The notes: a model not told the origin generated them from the sequence alone. Counted from the stretch's first letter, positions 20,800 to 32,135 are shown. The stretch: 64,000 nt of DNA from Acanthosepion esculentum (GCA_964036315.1 OZ038485.1:97241860-97305859), one strand, 5' to 3'. Made by a program: numbers and translations.

Positions 20800-22530
20800 T
20801 TTTTCCTCAAAAATGTATAGCTGGTAATATTATTTTCAAAAACGTACAGCTGGTAATATTATTTTTACAAAAACGTATAGCTGGTAAGGTGTCAACTATT
20901 TGCCCATAGCTGGGACCCTGACAGGTGCTACCGCCCCGGGTCAGGGTGGACCTGGGAACGCCAGCAATTAAGAGGTGGTTCCACGCACCTCAAAACTTCC
21001 TGATCAGGGGCCTTGCTGTTGGACGTAGTTTATCGTCTTACCCAGGACGCGGATGCAGTTTGTCGTCATACCCAGGATGCAGATGTAGTTTATCGTCATA
21101 CCCAGGTCGCAAATGTAATCTGAGTGTTAACTATTTGCCCATAGCTGAGACCAGGTCTTTTCCAGCACATTGAAACAATGATGTTGCCAGCTATACGTTT
21201 TTGAAACAATGATGTTGCCAGCTATACGTTTTTGAAACAATGATGTTGCCAGCTATACGTTTTTGAAACAATGATGTTACCAGCTATACGTTTTTGAAAC
21301 AATGATATTGCCAGCTATACGTTTTTGAAACAATGATGTTGCCAGCTATACGTTTTTGATATATTTAGTAAATACTGGATCTGGCATTAAATAACCCATA
21401 GTGGTTGATATGCCATAAAACCCCAAACAACCAACCAAAAAAACGGGAATTTTTTTTCAATAAAACCAAGAGTGATGGAAGAAAAATATTTAATTCATAG
21501 TAATTGAAACCTTAAAATATGCCATTTAAGAAACAATGACGGAATTTTTCCATTTTTTAAAAATTCTTGATATCTGCTGTTGAGATTCCTCATTGACTGC
21601 TGCAACATCTCAGCTGGGATATTGTGAATTTCATTCTCGTTACTAAAATGGCGAAATGTTTACTTGCTCAAGGTCACTGTCTCGCAGTGTTACCACTTGC
21701 TCATGTCTGGCAATACGCACTTCAAAAATACCCGTTTTTTTTGGTGGGGTCACCCTGTACAAAGGACAATCTGTAAAATTACGTCCTGTAGATGGCGTCC
21801 TCTTGTACGAATGCATTCTTGAAATCTGCTGTTGAGATTCCTCATTGACTGCTGCAACATCTCAGCTGGGGTACTGTGAATTTCATTCTCGTTGCTAAAA
21901 TGGCGAAATGTTTACTTGCTCAAGATCAGTTTTTGGGGTCGCCCTGTACAAAGGACAATCTGTAAAATTACGTCCTGTAGATGGCGTCCTCCTGTACGAA
22001 TGCATTTTTGAAATCTGCTGTTGAGATTACTCATTGACTGCTGAAACATTTCAGCTGGGATTTTGTGAATTTCATTCTCGTTACTAAAATGGCGAAATGT
22101 TTACTTGCTCAAGGTCACTGTCTCGCACTGTTACCACTTGCTCATGTCTGGCAATACGCACTTCAAAAATACCGTTTTGTTTTGGTCACCCTGTACAAAG
22201 GACAATCTGTAAAATTACGTCCTGTAGATGGCGTCCTCCTGTAAGAATGCTCATCCTGGGTATGACGTTAAACTGCATCCAACAGCAAGGCCTCTGATCA
22301 GGAGGTTTTGAGGAAGCGTGGAACCACCTCTTAATTGCTGGTGTTCCCAGGTCCACCCTGACCCGGGGTGGTAGCACCTGTTGGGGTCCCAGCTATGGGA
22401 AAATAGTGAACTTCCAGGTCTTTTCCAACACATTGAAACAATGATGTTGCCACCTATACGTTTTTGATATATTTAGTAAATACTGGATCTGGCATTAAAT
22501 AACCCATAGTGGTTGATATGCCATAAAACC
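20800..22530. repeat. Complex locus of inverted and tandem repeats
   Basis: A block at 20905-21050 (gggtcagggtggacctggga, aattaagaggtggttccacg) is repeated in reverse complement at 22250-22400. Next to each are units of the form ccagctatacgtttttgaaa: three reversed copies at 20805-20890, six forward tandem copies at 21168-21356, and one more at 22440-22465. The core between the arms is a 245-bp tandem array. The whole locus is therefore a large interrupted palindrome. Confidence 0.85.
21168..21356 (+). repeat. 31-bp tandem array, six units
   Basis: Units read ttgaaacaatgatgttgcca followed by gctatacgttt, nearly identical to each other, implying recent expansion. Confidence 0.93.
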
Positions 22531-22770
22531 CCAAACAACCAATCCTCTACGAATGCATTCTTGAAATCTTCTGTTGAGATTCCTCATTGACTGCTGCAAC
22601 ATCTCAGCTTGGATACTGTGAATCTCATTCTCGTTACTAAAATGGCGAAATGTTTACTTGCTCAAGGTCACTGTCTCGCAGTGTTGCCGCTTGCTCATGT
22701 CTGGCAATATGCACTTAAAAAATTCCCGATTTTTTGGGGTCAGCCTGTACAAAGGACAATCTGTAAAGTT
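21566..22770 (+). repeat. About 245-bp tandem units, four copies
   Basis: The copies begin near 21566, 21815 (shortened), 22006 and 22555 with gaaatctgctgttgagattc and contain atggcgaaatgtttacttgc and gtacaaaggacaatctgtaa. The last unit runs into LINE coding sequence at 22760, where gtacaaaggacaatctgtaa aligns with the KIQRRICNV segment of related LINEs, so the unit appears to be derived from a decayed LINE. Confidence 0.85.
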
Positions 22771-23230
22771 ATTGTTCCTGGCCTAACATCTCCGCTTCAG
22801 TCACTTTCTCACCGCCCTATCTTAGCTTCACAGTGTTTTTCCTGCAAATATTTTCATGTAAGTTGTTCGTATGAGCTTTCCTCTATGGTACCTAGATTTT
22901 ATGAATTTAAGCCCAATAGTACATTGAAAGAAATGTCTCAAAATCTTTCATTCAAAATGGCTAAATGCAACCGTAAGTTCTATGCTAACAGTTTCTTCTC
23001 TCGCACTTCTTGTTTGGAGAACACTCTTCCGGTTTATTGCTTTCCAGTCAACGTTGATTTTCAAAAAATTAAATTCAATGTAAATCGTTATCTTCATTCT
23101 TATTAATTCCTGTTCTTTTATTGTTCTCTCTCCTTAATAATGTTTTCTTTTTCTTATATTCTCTGACACTCAGTAACCCCTTGCGTCTTGTTTATTGCCT
23201 TGTTTGTAATGAAATAATTTGAAACAATCG
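22760..23230 (+). pseudogene. LINE 3'-end fragment (Jockey/I-like ORF2 C-terminus)
   Basis: The plus frame (part of 22609-23106) reads SPLQSLSHRPILASQCFSCK, YFHVSCSYELSSMVPRFYEF, FKMAKCNRKFYANSFFSRTS and QKIKFNVNRYLHSY. This follows the order of the C-terminal region of non-LTR retrotransposon ORF2 proteins (SRLQSL.HRR..ASLCLFYKYFHG, then RTSRLWNSLP, then FK.NVNRHL). The 3' untranslated end has cagtaaccccttgcgtcttg, matching the tails at 37688 and 60370. Key residues are diverged (LWNSLP is now LENTLP). 5'-truncated and inactive. Confidence 0.85.
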
Positions 23231-23814
23231 CCCACAAGGCCGCTTTTGTTTTTACCATGCTTTATACGAATCAAAGACCTAATTCCATATGTTATTATTC
23301 CTTGTTTCGTCTCATAATTTTAAAGTAATCCCAAAACAGTAACAACACGAAAAGCACTTGAAAATAAATATCAGAATTTCCCAATGATTTTCTCATTTAT
23401 TTTGATTGCTTTCGCGTGATTTCCTTAGTTTCTATTCAAGGTTAGGATTGTTTTGTTTTACGGCTTATCAACCTCAATAGGTTTATGCCAACAAGATTTT
23501 TCCTTCAAAAATGTATGGCCGGTAATTTTTTTTCTTTAAAAATGTCTTGCTGGTAATAATTTTTCGTCAGAAAAAATTATTGCTGGGATTAAAACGTATT
23601 TTATACTTTCATATTGTTTTGACACCAGTTTTGGGGGTTAACTATTTGTCCATAGTTGTGACCATAACAGGTGTTACCAGACCGGGTCAGGATGGACCTA
23701 GGAACACCAACAATTAACAGGTGGTTCTAGGCTTTATTATTTTACACACGACGCGTATGTAGTTTGTGTTTCTATCCAATTAGTGAATATTTTACCAATG
23801 AAGGACAATCTCTT
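23231..23814. other. Repeat scraps, no gene
   Basis: Around 23455-23740 there are diverged copies of the ggcatatcaac core and of the accgggtcaggatggaccta block described for 20800-22530. The rest is unassigned. Confidence 0.5.
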
Positions 23815-23911
23815 CTCTCTCTCCCTCTCTCTCTCTTTCTCTCTCTCTCTATATATATGTATATATATATTTGTATATATATATATATTTGTATATATAT
23901 ATATATATATT

Positions 23912-23948
<37 letters not shown>

Positions 23949-24463
23949 ATATATATATATGTTTGTATATATATATATATTTGTATATATATATATATAC
24001 ATATATATTTTTATATACATATACATATATATTTGTATATATATATATATACATATATATTTGTATATATATATACATATATATTTGTATATATATATAT
24101 ATTTGTATATATATATACATATATATTTGTCTATATATATATTTGTATATATATATATATTTGTATATATATATATATATTTGTATATATATATATATTT
24201 GTATATATATATATATATATTTGTATATATATATATTTGTATATATATATATTTGTATATATATATATTTGTATATATATATATATATTTGTATATATAT
24301 ATATACATATATATTTGTATATATATATACATATATATTTGTATATATATATATATATTCGTATATATATATATACATATAAATTTGTCTATATATATAT
24401 TTGTATATATATATATATATTTGTATATATATATATATATTTGTATATATATATATATATTTG

Positions 24464-24532
<69 letters not shown>
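23815..24532. repeat. (CT)n, then TA array regularly broken by TTTG, then (GT)n
   Basis: Over more than 600 bp, runs of 4 to 14 TA units are separated by TTTG (occasionally TTCG, TTTT or gtctat), giving units of about 16-26 bp. The pattern atacatatatatttgtatat recurs as a longer higher-order unit. Long open frames of YIYIYI-type in several phases are artefacts. Confidence 0.95.
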
Positions 24533-24533
<1 letters not shown>

Positions 24534-25020
24534 CGTCCATTCTTCAAGCAAAGTAAAAGCAAAGAAACTAAGTATAAAATTGTTTAACGTATTAACAATT
24601 TTAACGGTGACTGCTAGAGGTCAATAACACGTTGTCTGGCAGATGTCAATAACACTGTGACTGCCAGAAGCCAATTACAGAATTTGACTTCAAACGTCAA
24701 CTGCAATGAAATAATCTGTTGATTTATCGTTTGAATTCAAGTCTTAACATTGTTTCCCTACTAAAGGCATCGCTATGAATAAAAATGTAAATAAAAAAAA
24801 AATGAATAAAAAACGTTCGAAAATGCCAATCACGCGATATCTCGTAGTCGGCACAAAATAACTTGTAGTCGGCGTGTTACGTGTTTTTGGTCATTTATTT
24901 TTAAATTTGTTAATTGGCAAAATAAAAATCTTTGAAGGAATTCACAAAAGTTAATAAACTAGAACATCCATAACATTCTATGTGTGATTCACAATACTTT
25001 TAAAGTGCAGCCCCATGAAT
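24533..25020. other. Unassigned stretch
   Basis: Direct repeats of gtcaataacac and of the ctgccagaagccaatt/ctagaggtcaataac type at 24605-24680, and a repeated tcgtagtcggcac/ttgtagtcggcgt at 24840-24880. No gene. Confidence 0.45.
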
Positions 25021-25043
25021 ATTTGTGTGTCTGTGTGTGTGTG

Positions 25044-25120
<77 letters not shown>
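25021..25120. repeat. (GT)n then (TA)n
   Basis: Ends exactly at the foldback element that begins at 25121. Confidence 0.95.
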
Positions 25121-25125
<5 letters not shown>

Positions 25126-25352
25126 TGAACATAGAAGTCAACACTTAGAGGCGACAGTCTGTTTCATGCTAGATGCAATCGTCAGGCAACAGACAATATA
25201 TATACAGAGTTGCCTGACGATTGAATCTAGCATGAAACAAACTGTCGCCTCTAAGTGTTGACTTCTATGTTCACTTTTATATTTACACACGCTCTATCTC
25301 TGATATTGAGCACTTTATCCCATAAATATAGCACACTTTAAGTCTATATTTC

Positions 25353-25357
<5 letters not shown>
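25121..25357. mobile_element. Foldback (hairpin) element, copy 2
   Basis: Arms of about 70 bp (25121-25189 and 25209-25278) pair almost perfectly, from aaaagtgaacatagaagtca to gcaatcgtcaggcaac, with a loop containing acaatatatatacaga. The 80-bp flank tacacacgctctatctctga...catatata follows as in copy 1 (16558-16742). TA tracts lie on both sides (25041-25120 and 25357-25409). Confidence 0.9.
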
Positions 25358-25412
<55 letters not shown>

Positions 25413-25475
25413 GAGAGACAGACAGACAGACAGACAGAGATAGAGAAAAAGAGAGATCGAAAGAAGGGGAATGCG
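25357..25475. repeat. (TA)n then purine-rich GACA/GA repeats
   Basis: TA to 25409, then gacagacagaca and GA-rich sequence. Confidence 0.92.
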
Positions 25476-25528
25476 AGGGAGATTTAGATACATATAGATT
25501 CAACATAAGAATTCAGATGCAAACCTAC

Positions 25529-25535
<7 letters not shown>

Positions 25536-25624
<89 letters not shown>
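25536..25624. repeat. (TA)n then (GT)n
   Basis: Directly precedes a family B SINE. Confidence 0.95.
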
Positions 25625-25625
<1 letters not shown>

Positions 25626-25626
<1 letters not shown>

Positions 25627-26010
25627 TTACAACGTCCGCTTTTTGACCATGGTCGATTTGACACGAAGGTGACTTCCTGATGTTATCGAAATGAATCGAG
25701 GTCGAAAGTGCCTAAAAACAATACTACGGATTCGCCTAAGCCTTGTGAGTGAAATTGGGCTTACAGAACTCTAACGGGCCGTCGATAGCAAGTCATCGTG
25801 GCCGAGTGTTTGAGGGTCCTGGCCTTGTTCAAATAGTTGATAACACTAGATAACACGCTCTCTCCCATTAAACTGTAACTAATGTCCGCTCAGCAGAGTT
25901 GCAGTATAACCCACAGGTGGTCACTGTGGGTGTTAAGTAAACGCAAATGTGCCTGCGCGAGCAATAGAGATTACCTAGCCGCCCTAGTAGACGGGTATCT
26001 ACTCTTAAGT
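25626..26010 (+). mobile_element. tRNA-derived SINE (family B), second copy
   Basis: Matches the copy at 13081-13475 (accatggtcgatttgacacg, gacttcctgatgttatcg, gcaagtcatcgtggccgagt, gccctagtagacggg). Its first 35-40 bases are missing, so the A box is lost at the GT-repeat junction. Confidence 0.8.
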
Positions 26011-26034
26011 AGATTTTAAAATCCGATTGAGGCT

Positions 26035-26094
26035 TCTATCACCTTGAAACACCGGTTCCCGTACGATCAGCGAAGTTAAGCAACGTTGAGCATG
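26035..26094 (+). pseudogene. 5S rRNA-derived fragment (5' half)
   Basis: aacaccggttcccgtacgatcagcgaagttaagcaacgtt, written here in two parts (aaacaccggttcccgtacga, tcagcgaagttaagcaacgt), corresponds to roughly nucleotides 22-62 of 5S rRNA including the A box. It ends after gttgagcatg. A better copy is at 49410-49527. It may come from a 5S-headed SINE or a dispersed pseudogene. Confidence 0.8.
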
Positions 26095-26139
26095 TAAGAA
26101 AATGATGATTTGAAAACTGTGTAGAAAAATGATGCCTAT

Positions 26140-26540
26140 CAACATTACTCCATCTTCAGACTTTCTCCTATATTTCGGATAGGAGTCATTCTCCTGTTCA
26201 AATTTAAATTTAATTTAAATCAAAGGGAAAAAAATCAGTGATGAATTTGTGCAAAAACAGCTTGATCTGCCCCCTTTTATATATATATTTGATTGAATGA
26301 ATTGATGAACCGATCTCAACATTGATATGACAGTTGAATTGTCGCAACGAATATGTATTGTAAGGATTTACCCACTAATTGGTGATTTATTGTTCAACTT
26401 AACGTACAAATTGTCTCATTTTGATCTTGCCGATGTGACCTCCATCTTCTGGATTTCTCCTTCTATATTTGGATAGGAGATATTCCCTTTTTCAAATTTA
26501 AATTTAATTTAAATCAAAGGGGGGAAAATTCAGTGGTGGT
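26140..26540 (+). repeat. Direct duplication around an aaatttaaatttaatttaaa motif
   Basis: About 100 bp at 26150-26255 (ctccatcttcagactttctc, ataggagtcattctcctgtt) recurs at 26435-26540 with moderate divergence. Both contain the palindromic AT motif. Confidence 0.75.
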
Positions 26541-26772
26541 CCCTTCTGAGACCCCCTTTGATCAAAATGAAATATACTTATCCAAGTACCCTGGATAATG
26601 TAGTTTATGAATATATATGGTTATGGCGGTCTATCTCCAAAACCCTAGGTGGAGTTTGATAACAAACAGATTGAAGCAACAACTTTATCCCTATAGATAG
26701 TGATTTATTTAACGAAATGTTGTTAAGCCCCTCTGTTGGCGTAAACGGCAGTCGGTTTTTATTTTATTTTCG

Positions 26773-26774
<2 letters not shown>
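26541..26774. other. Unassigned stretch
   Basis: Nothing recognised. Confidence 0.5.
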
Positions 26775-26833
<59 letters not shown>

Positions 26834-26925
26834 AGAGAGAGAGAGGGTGGGAGGGAGAGAAAGAGAGAGAGAGAAAGGGACACACAGACAGACAAACAGA
26901 GACAAGTAAACAAACGAACGCTTAA
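26775..26925. repeat. (TA)n then (GA)n
   Basis: TA to 26830, then GA-rich and acagacagac-type sequence. Confidence 0.93.
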
Positions 26926-27029
26926 CATTTAAATTTAAATGTTGACGTCCGATGTAATTATATTTTAAACTTGTTGTATTCAGCTTTGATCTTTTATGAC
27001 AAAATTGTCCAAGATACAATGGACGATTG

Positions 27030-27290
27030 GTATTACGTAAAAGTTCAGCACTATTTTCTTTATTTCAAACGAAATTCACCTACTTCTTAATACATTTTTT
27101 AGCTTTTGGGAGGCACCTTTCACTAACCCAATGCGCCTTCGAATTTCTGTGTCACATTGTCTCTCTTATGACGTCCCAGATAGTAAAATTACTGTACTTG
27201 TTTGATTCTGATGTCTCCATTTTGTATCTATCGTCCCTTTTGCTAACGACCATACATTCTGTCTTAAATAAACCACTATTATCGTGACTA
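27030..27290 (-). pseudogene. RTE-type LINE fragment (post-RT segment)
   Basis: The minus strand reads KTECMVVSKRDD near 27285-27250, followed in broken frames by sequence equivalent to the IRIKQV..FxYLG and CDTEIRRRIGLAK segments, ending near a tattaagaagtagg equivalent of VLRSR. These segments lie just after the YADD block in RTE-like reverse transcriptases. Several frameshifts are present. 5' and 3' truncated. Confidence 0.75.
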
Positions 27291-27334
27291 AAATAGATAA
27301 TTGTGGAAAAAGCCCAAAACGACGCATGCTTTCC

Positions 27335-27440
27335 TGCTTCCGTACCTCTCTGTATCTGATAACTATAATCTTCAAAAATTTAAATGCAACGTCAATCGCC
27401 ATCTTCTGTCTTCTTGAACCCTGTTCCTTTTTGCCCTTTT
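27335..27440 (+). mobile_element. LINE 3'-tail scrap
   Basis: The plus frame reading YNLQKFKCNVNRHLLSS matches the last residues of the LINE ORF at 60100-60175. It is followed by ttgaaccctgttcctttttg and a TCTA microsatellite. Confidence 0.7.
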
Positions 27441-28499
27441 TTTCTCTATCTATCTATCTATCTATCTATCTCGCTTATTTATATGCCTTCTTTCTTTTTT
27501 AATCTAATTCTTTTTCTTTATTTTCTTTTATATTCGTTGTTCTTTTCTTTATTTTCTCGTTTTTTTTTACTCTCATAATATAATAACGTTTTTTTTTGTT
27601 TTGTTTTTTTATTCGATGTTTGTGTCCAAATTGTATGTCAAGGTATCGAATGCCAGTTTCCAAGGCTATAGCACGCACCCCCATCACTTTCCTTGGGTTC
27701 ATTTGTAATATCAAGAAGATTCTGAATAATAGCTCCCCATTATCATTAACCATACTTGTTGCAATCTTTCATATATTTTTTTACAGACTGTATTGCCGCC
27801 TCATGCCTGACCATCTTCGGTGGCTAAGTTAATTTTCCTTCTGAACTGACTGCTAAATACAGTTAGAGTCTCCAGACTGTCTTGCAATTTAATCCATAGC
27901 TGGCGAGAGAAAAGAATTTTGTAATACGCCAATATGTTTTTATAAATTAAATTCAATAAATATATTTAATAACACCCATTTATTCGTTTGTCTGAGGCAA
28001 ATTTTGCGGTGTGTTTGAGGTTAATTTCATATGAGTCGATGACGACTATCATCGTCTTTGAAAATGATGTTCTTTTTAATTCAACTCTATCGGAAAATAT
28101 CAGTCACTCGTAATATTTCTCGAAGCCGTCACTGAATTCCAGGACTGAACCAAGAAGCTTTAGATTTTTACACTTAATATCACCTTCCTTTTAATTCTTC
28201 AATCTTTTTTTTTTTTAATTATTTTTCCATCTAATCAGTTTTATTTCATTTCTTAATGCTCTCTATCTCAGCGGTGTTGTTTTCTTTCTTCTTTTTTCGT
28301 GTTTGTTCCTTGTTTTATTCAAAACAACATTCTCATTGCTAGCCTCAAGTTTCTCTGTACTCTCCATCGATTTGAAAATTGTGCCACGGTTCGTTAATTG
28401 CTGCCAGCATTCTGATTATGAAATGTTAGAGACATTTCAACGCCAGACAAAAAAGACACTTTTGGGCTTTTTGAAGCACTCGACACAAAAATGAAAGCG
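27441..28499. other. (TCTA)n and T-rich region, no gene
   Basis: A (CTAT)n run sits at 27446-27475, followed by T/C-rich sequence. Minus-strand 84-codon frame at 27499-27753 contains a short stretch (LLFRIFLILQMNPRKVMGVR) that may derive from a repeat but was not identified. The rest is ordinary AT-rich sequence. Confidence 0.45.
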
Positions 28500-29606
28500 C
28501 CATCTTTACAAATATTCTTTCTGCGTATTCCTTCATTTCCACCTTTCCTTTGCTCTATCTTATGATTTTCGTTCTTTTACTTGTCTTCTTTTTCTATTTT
28601 TATTTCCTTCTTTTTTTCCACTTTCTCATTCTCAGTTTCTGTTATTTGTTTTCCTTCATGTCTTTAACTGATATTTTCTTTGTTGTCTTTATATCTTTTT
28701 AAACCATATAATTTTTGGTTACTTCCTTCATTTGCATGTCAATTTTATCATATCTCAATTTCTTTCTTTCTTTGTTCATTTATTTATTCTTCCATTCTTT
28801 CTTCTGGTTTCGCTTTTCTTTCTTTCGTTCTTCTTGATTCGTTCTTCTTTCTTTCTTTATTTCTTTCGTTCGTTCGTTCTTTCTTTTTCCTTTTTATTAT
28901 GGCTACTCGTTTGTTTTTCTTTCTATTTTATCGTTCAGTTCTTTCTGTCTTTCTTTCTTTTTCCTTTCTTTCTTTCTTTCTTTCTTTCTTTCTAGATCTC
29001 TTTAGTATGTATTATTTTCTTTCTTCCGCTTTCTCTCCTTCCTTCTTTTTCCGTTCCACTTTCTTTCTTCTAGTTTCACTCTTTCTTTCTTTCTTTCTTT
29101 CTTTTTTTCCTTCTTCTTAATTCTGGTTTCTCACTTGTTTTCTTTTTCATTTCTCTCTTTTTTGTTCAGTTCTTTCTTTCTTTTTTCCTTTCAGACATCT
29201 TTCTTCCTTGACCTCTCTATCCCTTTTTGTTTTTTTGTTTTCCTTTTCCTTTTGTTCATTTGTTGGTTGGTTTCTTTTCGTCCTTCTTTTTTTTCCCTGT
29301 TTATTGATATCGTTTTGTTCTTTGTTTCTTTCTTTTTTCGCTTTCTTTCACACTTTCTCTCCCTTTCATTATTGCTTGCTGATCGTTTGCAATTCTTTTT
29401 TTTTATTTATTTATTTATTTACTAATTTATTTATTTATTTTTGTTCTGTTCTTTCTTTCTTTTTAATTCGTTCTTCTTTCTTTCTTTTTAATTCGTTCTT
29501 CTTTCTTTCTTACTTTCTGTCTTCTTCTTAATTATGGCTACTCGTTTCTTTTTCTTTCTGTTGTGTTCAGATCGTCTGTAATTCTTTCTTTACTTTTCCT
29601 TTCTTT

Positions 29607-29638
<32 letters not shown>

Positions 29639-29680
29639 TTCTTTTCATTCCGTTTCAGTCTACTGCTTTCTGCATCCATT
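28500..29680 (+). repeat. Second polypyrimidine tract, about 1.2 kb
   Basis: CTTT, TTTC and cgttcgttc variants make the plus strand almost purine-free over most of the interval. Open frames of SFFLSFF-type here are compositional. Resembles 10400-12335 in style but not in exact sequence. Confidence 0.9.
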
Positions 29681-30384
29681 TCCTTTTCTAAAATAAACCT
29701 TTCAGATTTGACCTTACATTCAAACACTTAACACCTCGAAGAAATTGTCCAAGACGAATCAACACAAAAGATTTATTTTTCAAATGAATCGTCTTTCAGA
29801 TGTCAGGGCCGTTTTCCCATGAGTTATATAAAATAAAATAAAAACGAAACAAAACTCGAGGGCTTTTAACAAAATTTAATCCTAGCCATCATCGCAAGGA
29901 CACAATGCCATTTCCCAAGTTAAAACATTTCCAATCCTTTATTATTTCCTATGGATTCAGCAAGGACAGCAATGTCCTAAATGAACTCTGTATACATTTG
30001 TTTTCACTTGGATTCTTCGGATAGAATCGGATCCTTCCTTATTTATACAGCTTGGTTGTCGTTCAAGCTTCAAGAATCAGAAAAGAGATTTGTAATTTGG
30101 GGACTGGGCACATTTAAGGCCATGTTTAAAAAATGGGGTATAAATATTATGCATATATTCGTTAATTGGTTGATTTTATAAGATGCCAACCCTTCTTGGG
30201 TTATGCGACGTCGAATCTTGTACGATGCATCCAGTGAGGATCGAACTCATTACTCAGTATTAATGGTCTTTATTCAGCTCTTTGCTGTGATCTATGAAAG
30301 AAATGTTATGTCAAATACATTAACAAATAAAGAAATGATACTAGAAAATAAACAACCGTTTGTCAAATAAGTGCTATCTTTATC
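29681..30384. other. No gene; possible tRNA-like scrap
   Basis: A minus-strand B-box-like sequence (gttcgatcctcact, 30232-30247 region) suggests a tRNA-derived fragment. No coding frame of interest. Confidence 0.4.
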
Positions 30385-30545
30385 ATTAAGTAATGGTTAG
30401 CGAGGTAGTTTCACTATTGCAGTTACGTCTGAATAGTGGGTTCGATCCTCACTATATGCCCCCATACTTTCGGCCCTGTACCACATCTAAGCTACGCTTA
30501 GAAATTATCCTTTAAGCGACGGACTTACTGACGAACCCACGCAAA
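30385..30545 (+). mobile_element. tRNA-like SINE scrap
   Basis: An A-box-like taatggttagcgaggtag and B-box-like gggttcgatcctcac are spaced as in a tRNA-derived SINE head. The following 90 bases (gtaccacatctaagctacgc, gcgacggacttactgacgaa) would be its body. No second copy was found in the window. Confidence 0.5.
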
Positions 30546-30549
30546 TATA

Positions 30550-30655
30550 CCTGGTGTAACAGGAAAATTGTCCAAGTCGTTTAACAGCATAATTGACCAT
30601 CCTGCAAAATGTTTAATATCTAAAAAAAAAAACAAACAAAAAAACACTAAACTAA
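30550..30655 (+). mobile_element. Tc1-like derivative, isolated left end
   Basis: Starts after TA with cctggtgtaacaggaaaatt, continuing taacagcataattgaccatc, and so matches the left end of the family at 9025. Similarity is lost in an A-rich stretch at 30625-30655. Confidence 0.8.
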
Positions 30656-30754
30656 TTGAGCATGCGCAACTGATGGTTTGCATTGCATGCTATTTTTATT
30701 TTTTTAAATCATAATTCTTTATCATCCCTTCACATAAAGTTACTCTTAAAAGAC

Positions 30755-31120
30755 ATTAAGGAACCCGAAGTATGTAATATTCTGATTATGTCACAGTAAA
30801 CGTGCCAGAAAAAGAAACATACGAGCAAAGTACTGTGCTCCACTTAAGTTTTAATTACGGTTTAATTAGACGATATTAATTGCAATAGCGACGTGAAAGC
30901 GAAATTAAAGTTAAACCTTTAATAAAGAATTGTTATTTTTAAACCTTTCTTCTCTATTCTTTATTTAAATCTAACTTTAAATGAGTTATTTATTTAATTT
31001 TTAATCGCGTGTAACTACATCCGTTACTACCAGTTACTCCAGGTTGTTTATAATTCGCCGAGATCGAAAAACGGACGAACGGACGGATACACGTACACTG
31101 ACTTTTATTGATTGAGATTC
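30755..31120 (+). repeat. Dispersed about 360-bp repeat, copy 1
   Basis: Shares with 32345-32710 the segments taattagacgatat, taaacctttaataaa, actttaaatgagttatttat, taatttttaatcgcgtgtaa and gatcgaaaaac.gac. A third partial copy is at 31262-31325. The end reads acacgtacactg...tttatt. Confidence 0.85.
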
Positions 31121-31261
31121 AAATCAAACACTGTTCTCGAATGCTAGAAGCCTAAAGTAGGGCGTAGAGGAAATTTCTTAAATATTTGATAACATGTGGT
31201 TGGAATAAGAACGCTTGCGCGGGCCTTTCTCAAATAATAATAATAATCATAATAGTCCCGA

Positions 31262-31325
31262 CGTATTTTAATCGCGTGTAACTACAGTAGTTATTACCTG
31301 TTACTTCAGGTTGTTTATGATTTCA
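31262..31325 (+). repeat. Dispersed repeat, partial copy 2
   Basis: ttttaatcgcgtgtaactac with acagtagttattacctgtta and aggttgtttatgat. Confidence 0.8.
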
Positions 31326-31341
31326 AATTAAAATAGATATG

Positions 31342-31345
<4 letters not shown>

Positions 31346-31400
<55 letters not shown>
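31346..31400. repeat. (GA)n microsatellite
   Basis: About 50 bp of GA, then GA-rich sequence to 31490. Confidence 0.95.
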
Positions 31401-31403
<3 letters not shown>

Positions 31404-31539
31404 AATGGATAGAGAGATGAAAGTGAGATAGAAAGAGATAAGAATGAACAGAGTGATATAGATACAAGACATTGACAGAGACAGATATTTCTAAAAAAAA
31501 TGCAATGGATTTTTATTTATTTAATCCCGTTAAACGTTA

Positions 31540-31735
31540 TTTTTAGTGGATACCCATATTTGAGTAGACGCTCTGTTTTTTTTTTAAACAGTATATTTAT
31601 TTATTTTTGTTTACGGACCTGAATATTAGATAAGTTTTTTTTAAAGGGTTTGGGGGTATCTTTTACTTTATAAGATTTCTCGAGTATTCAGGCTGATAGA
31701 CGAAAGAGGTAACGGAAGACAGTCATCTTAGAAAG
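31540..31735 (+). repeat. Dispersed lead-segment repeat
   Basis: acgttatttttagtggatac, then gacgctctg, then aaacagtatatttatttatt, related to 865-1067, 4553-5270 and 45700-45790. Confidence 0.6.
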
Positions 31736-31779
31736 ATATTTATAAGGAAGAGGTTCCAACGATAGAAAAGTGTGTATAT

Positions 31780-32126
31780 TAAAAAGAAGAGAGAAACCGC
31801 AAACGTTTTTGGTTGTATTGTGGAGATTTAGAAAAATATTCTGCTTTATTGTCTATAAATTTGCTACACGTGTTTCCGGCCAGTTCAGGAAAGACGTTTT
31901 GATCACACACGCACTCACAAAAACAGAATGTCTCATATCGAGAATATTTAACATCGAAAAACATAAAGAAAAAAATCATTATCTTTAATAATATGTGGAA
32001 ATCTACACTCTTTGCCTGATGACGGTCGCCAGACTGGAAACGCGTGTAGCAAAATTATGGAAAATAAAGCATAATATTTTTTTTAAATCCACATTACTAC
32101 CAGAAACGTTTGCGGTTTCTCTCTTC

Positions 32127-32135
<9 letters not shown>
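31780..32135. mobile_element. Imperfect hairpin element next to a TA tract
   Basis: Left arm 31780-31885 and right arm 32025-32135 are imperfect reverse complements: aagaagagagaaaccgcaaa against tttgcggtttctctcttctt, and tacacgtgtttccggc against gactggaaacgcgtgta. The right end passes directly into (TA)n at 32134. Short ORFs over both arms are shadows. Confidence 0.8.

Noticed and set aside
23737..24627. Open frames of 200-287 codons rich in Tyr-Ile on both strands
   Set aside because: They translate TA and CA dinucleotide repeats; several overlapping phases and both strands are open at once.
28680..29531. Phe/Ser-rich frames of 87-146 codons
   Set aside because: Same compositional artefact in the second polypyrimidine tract.
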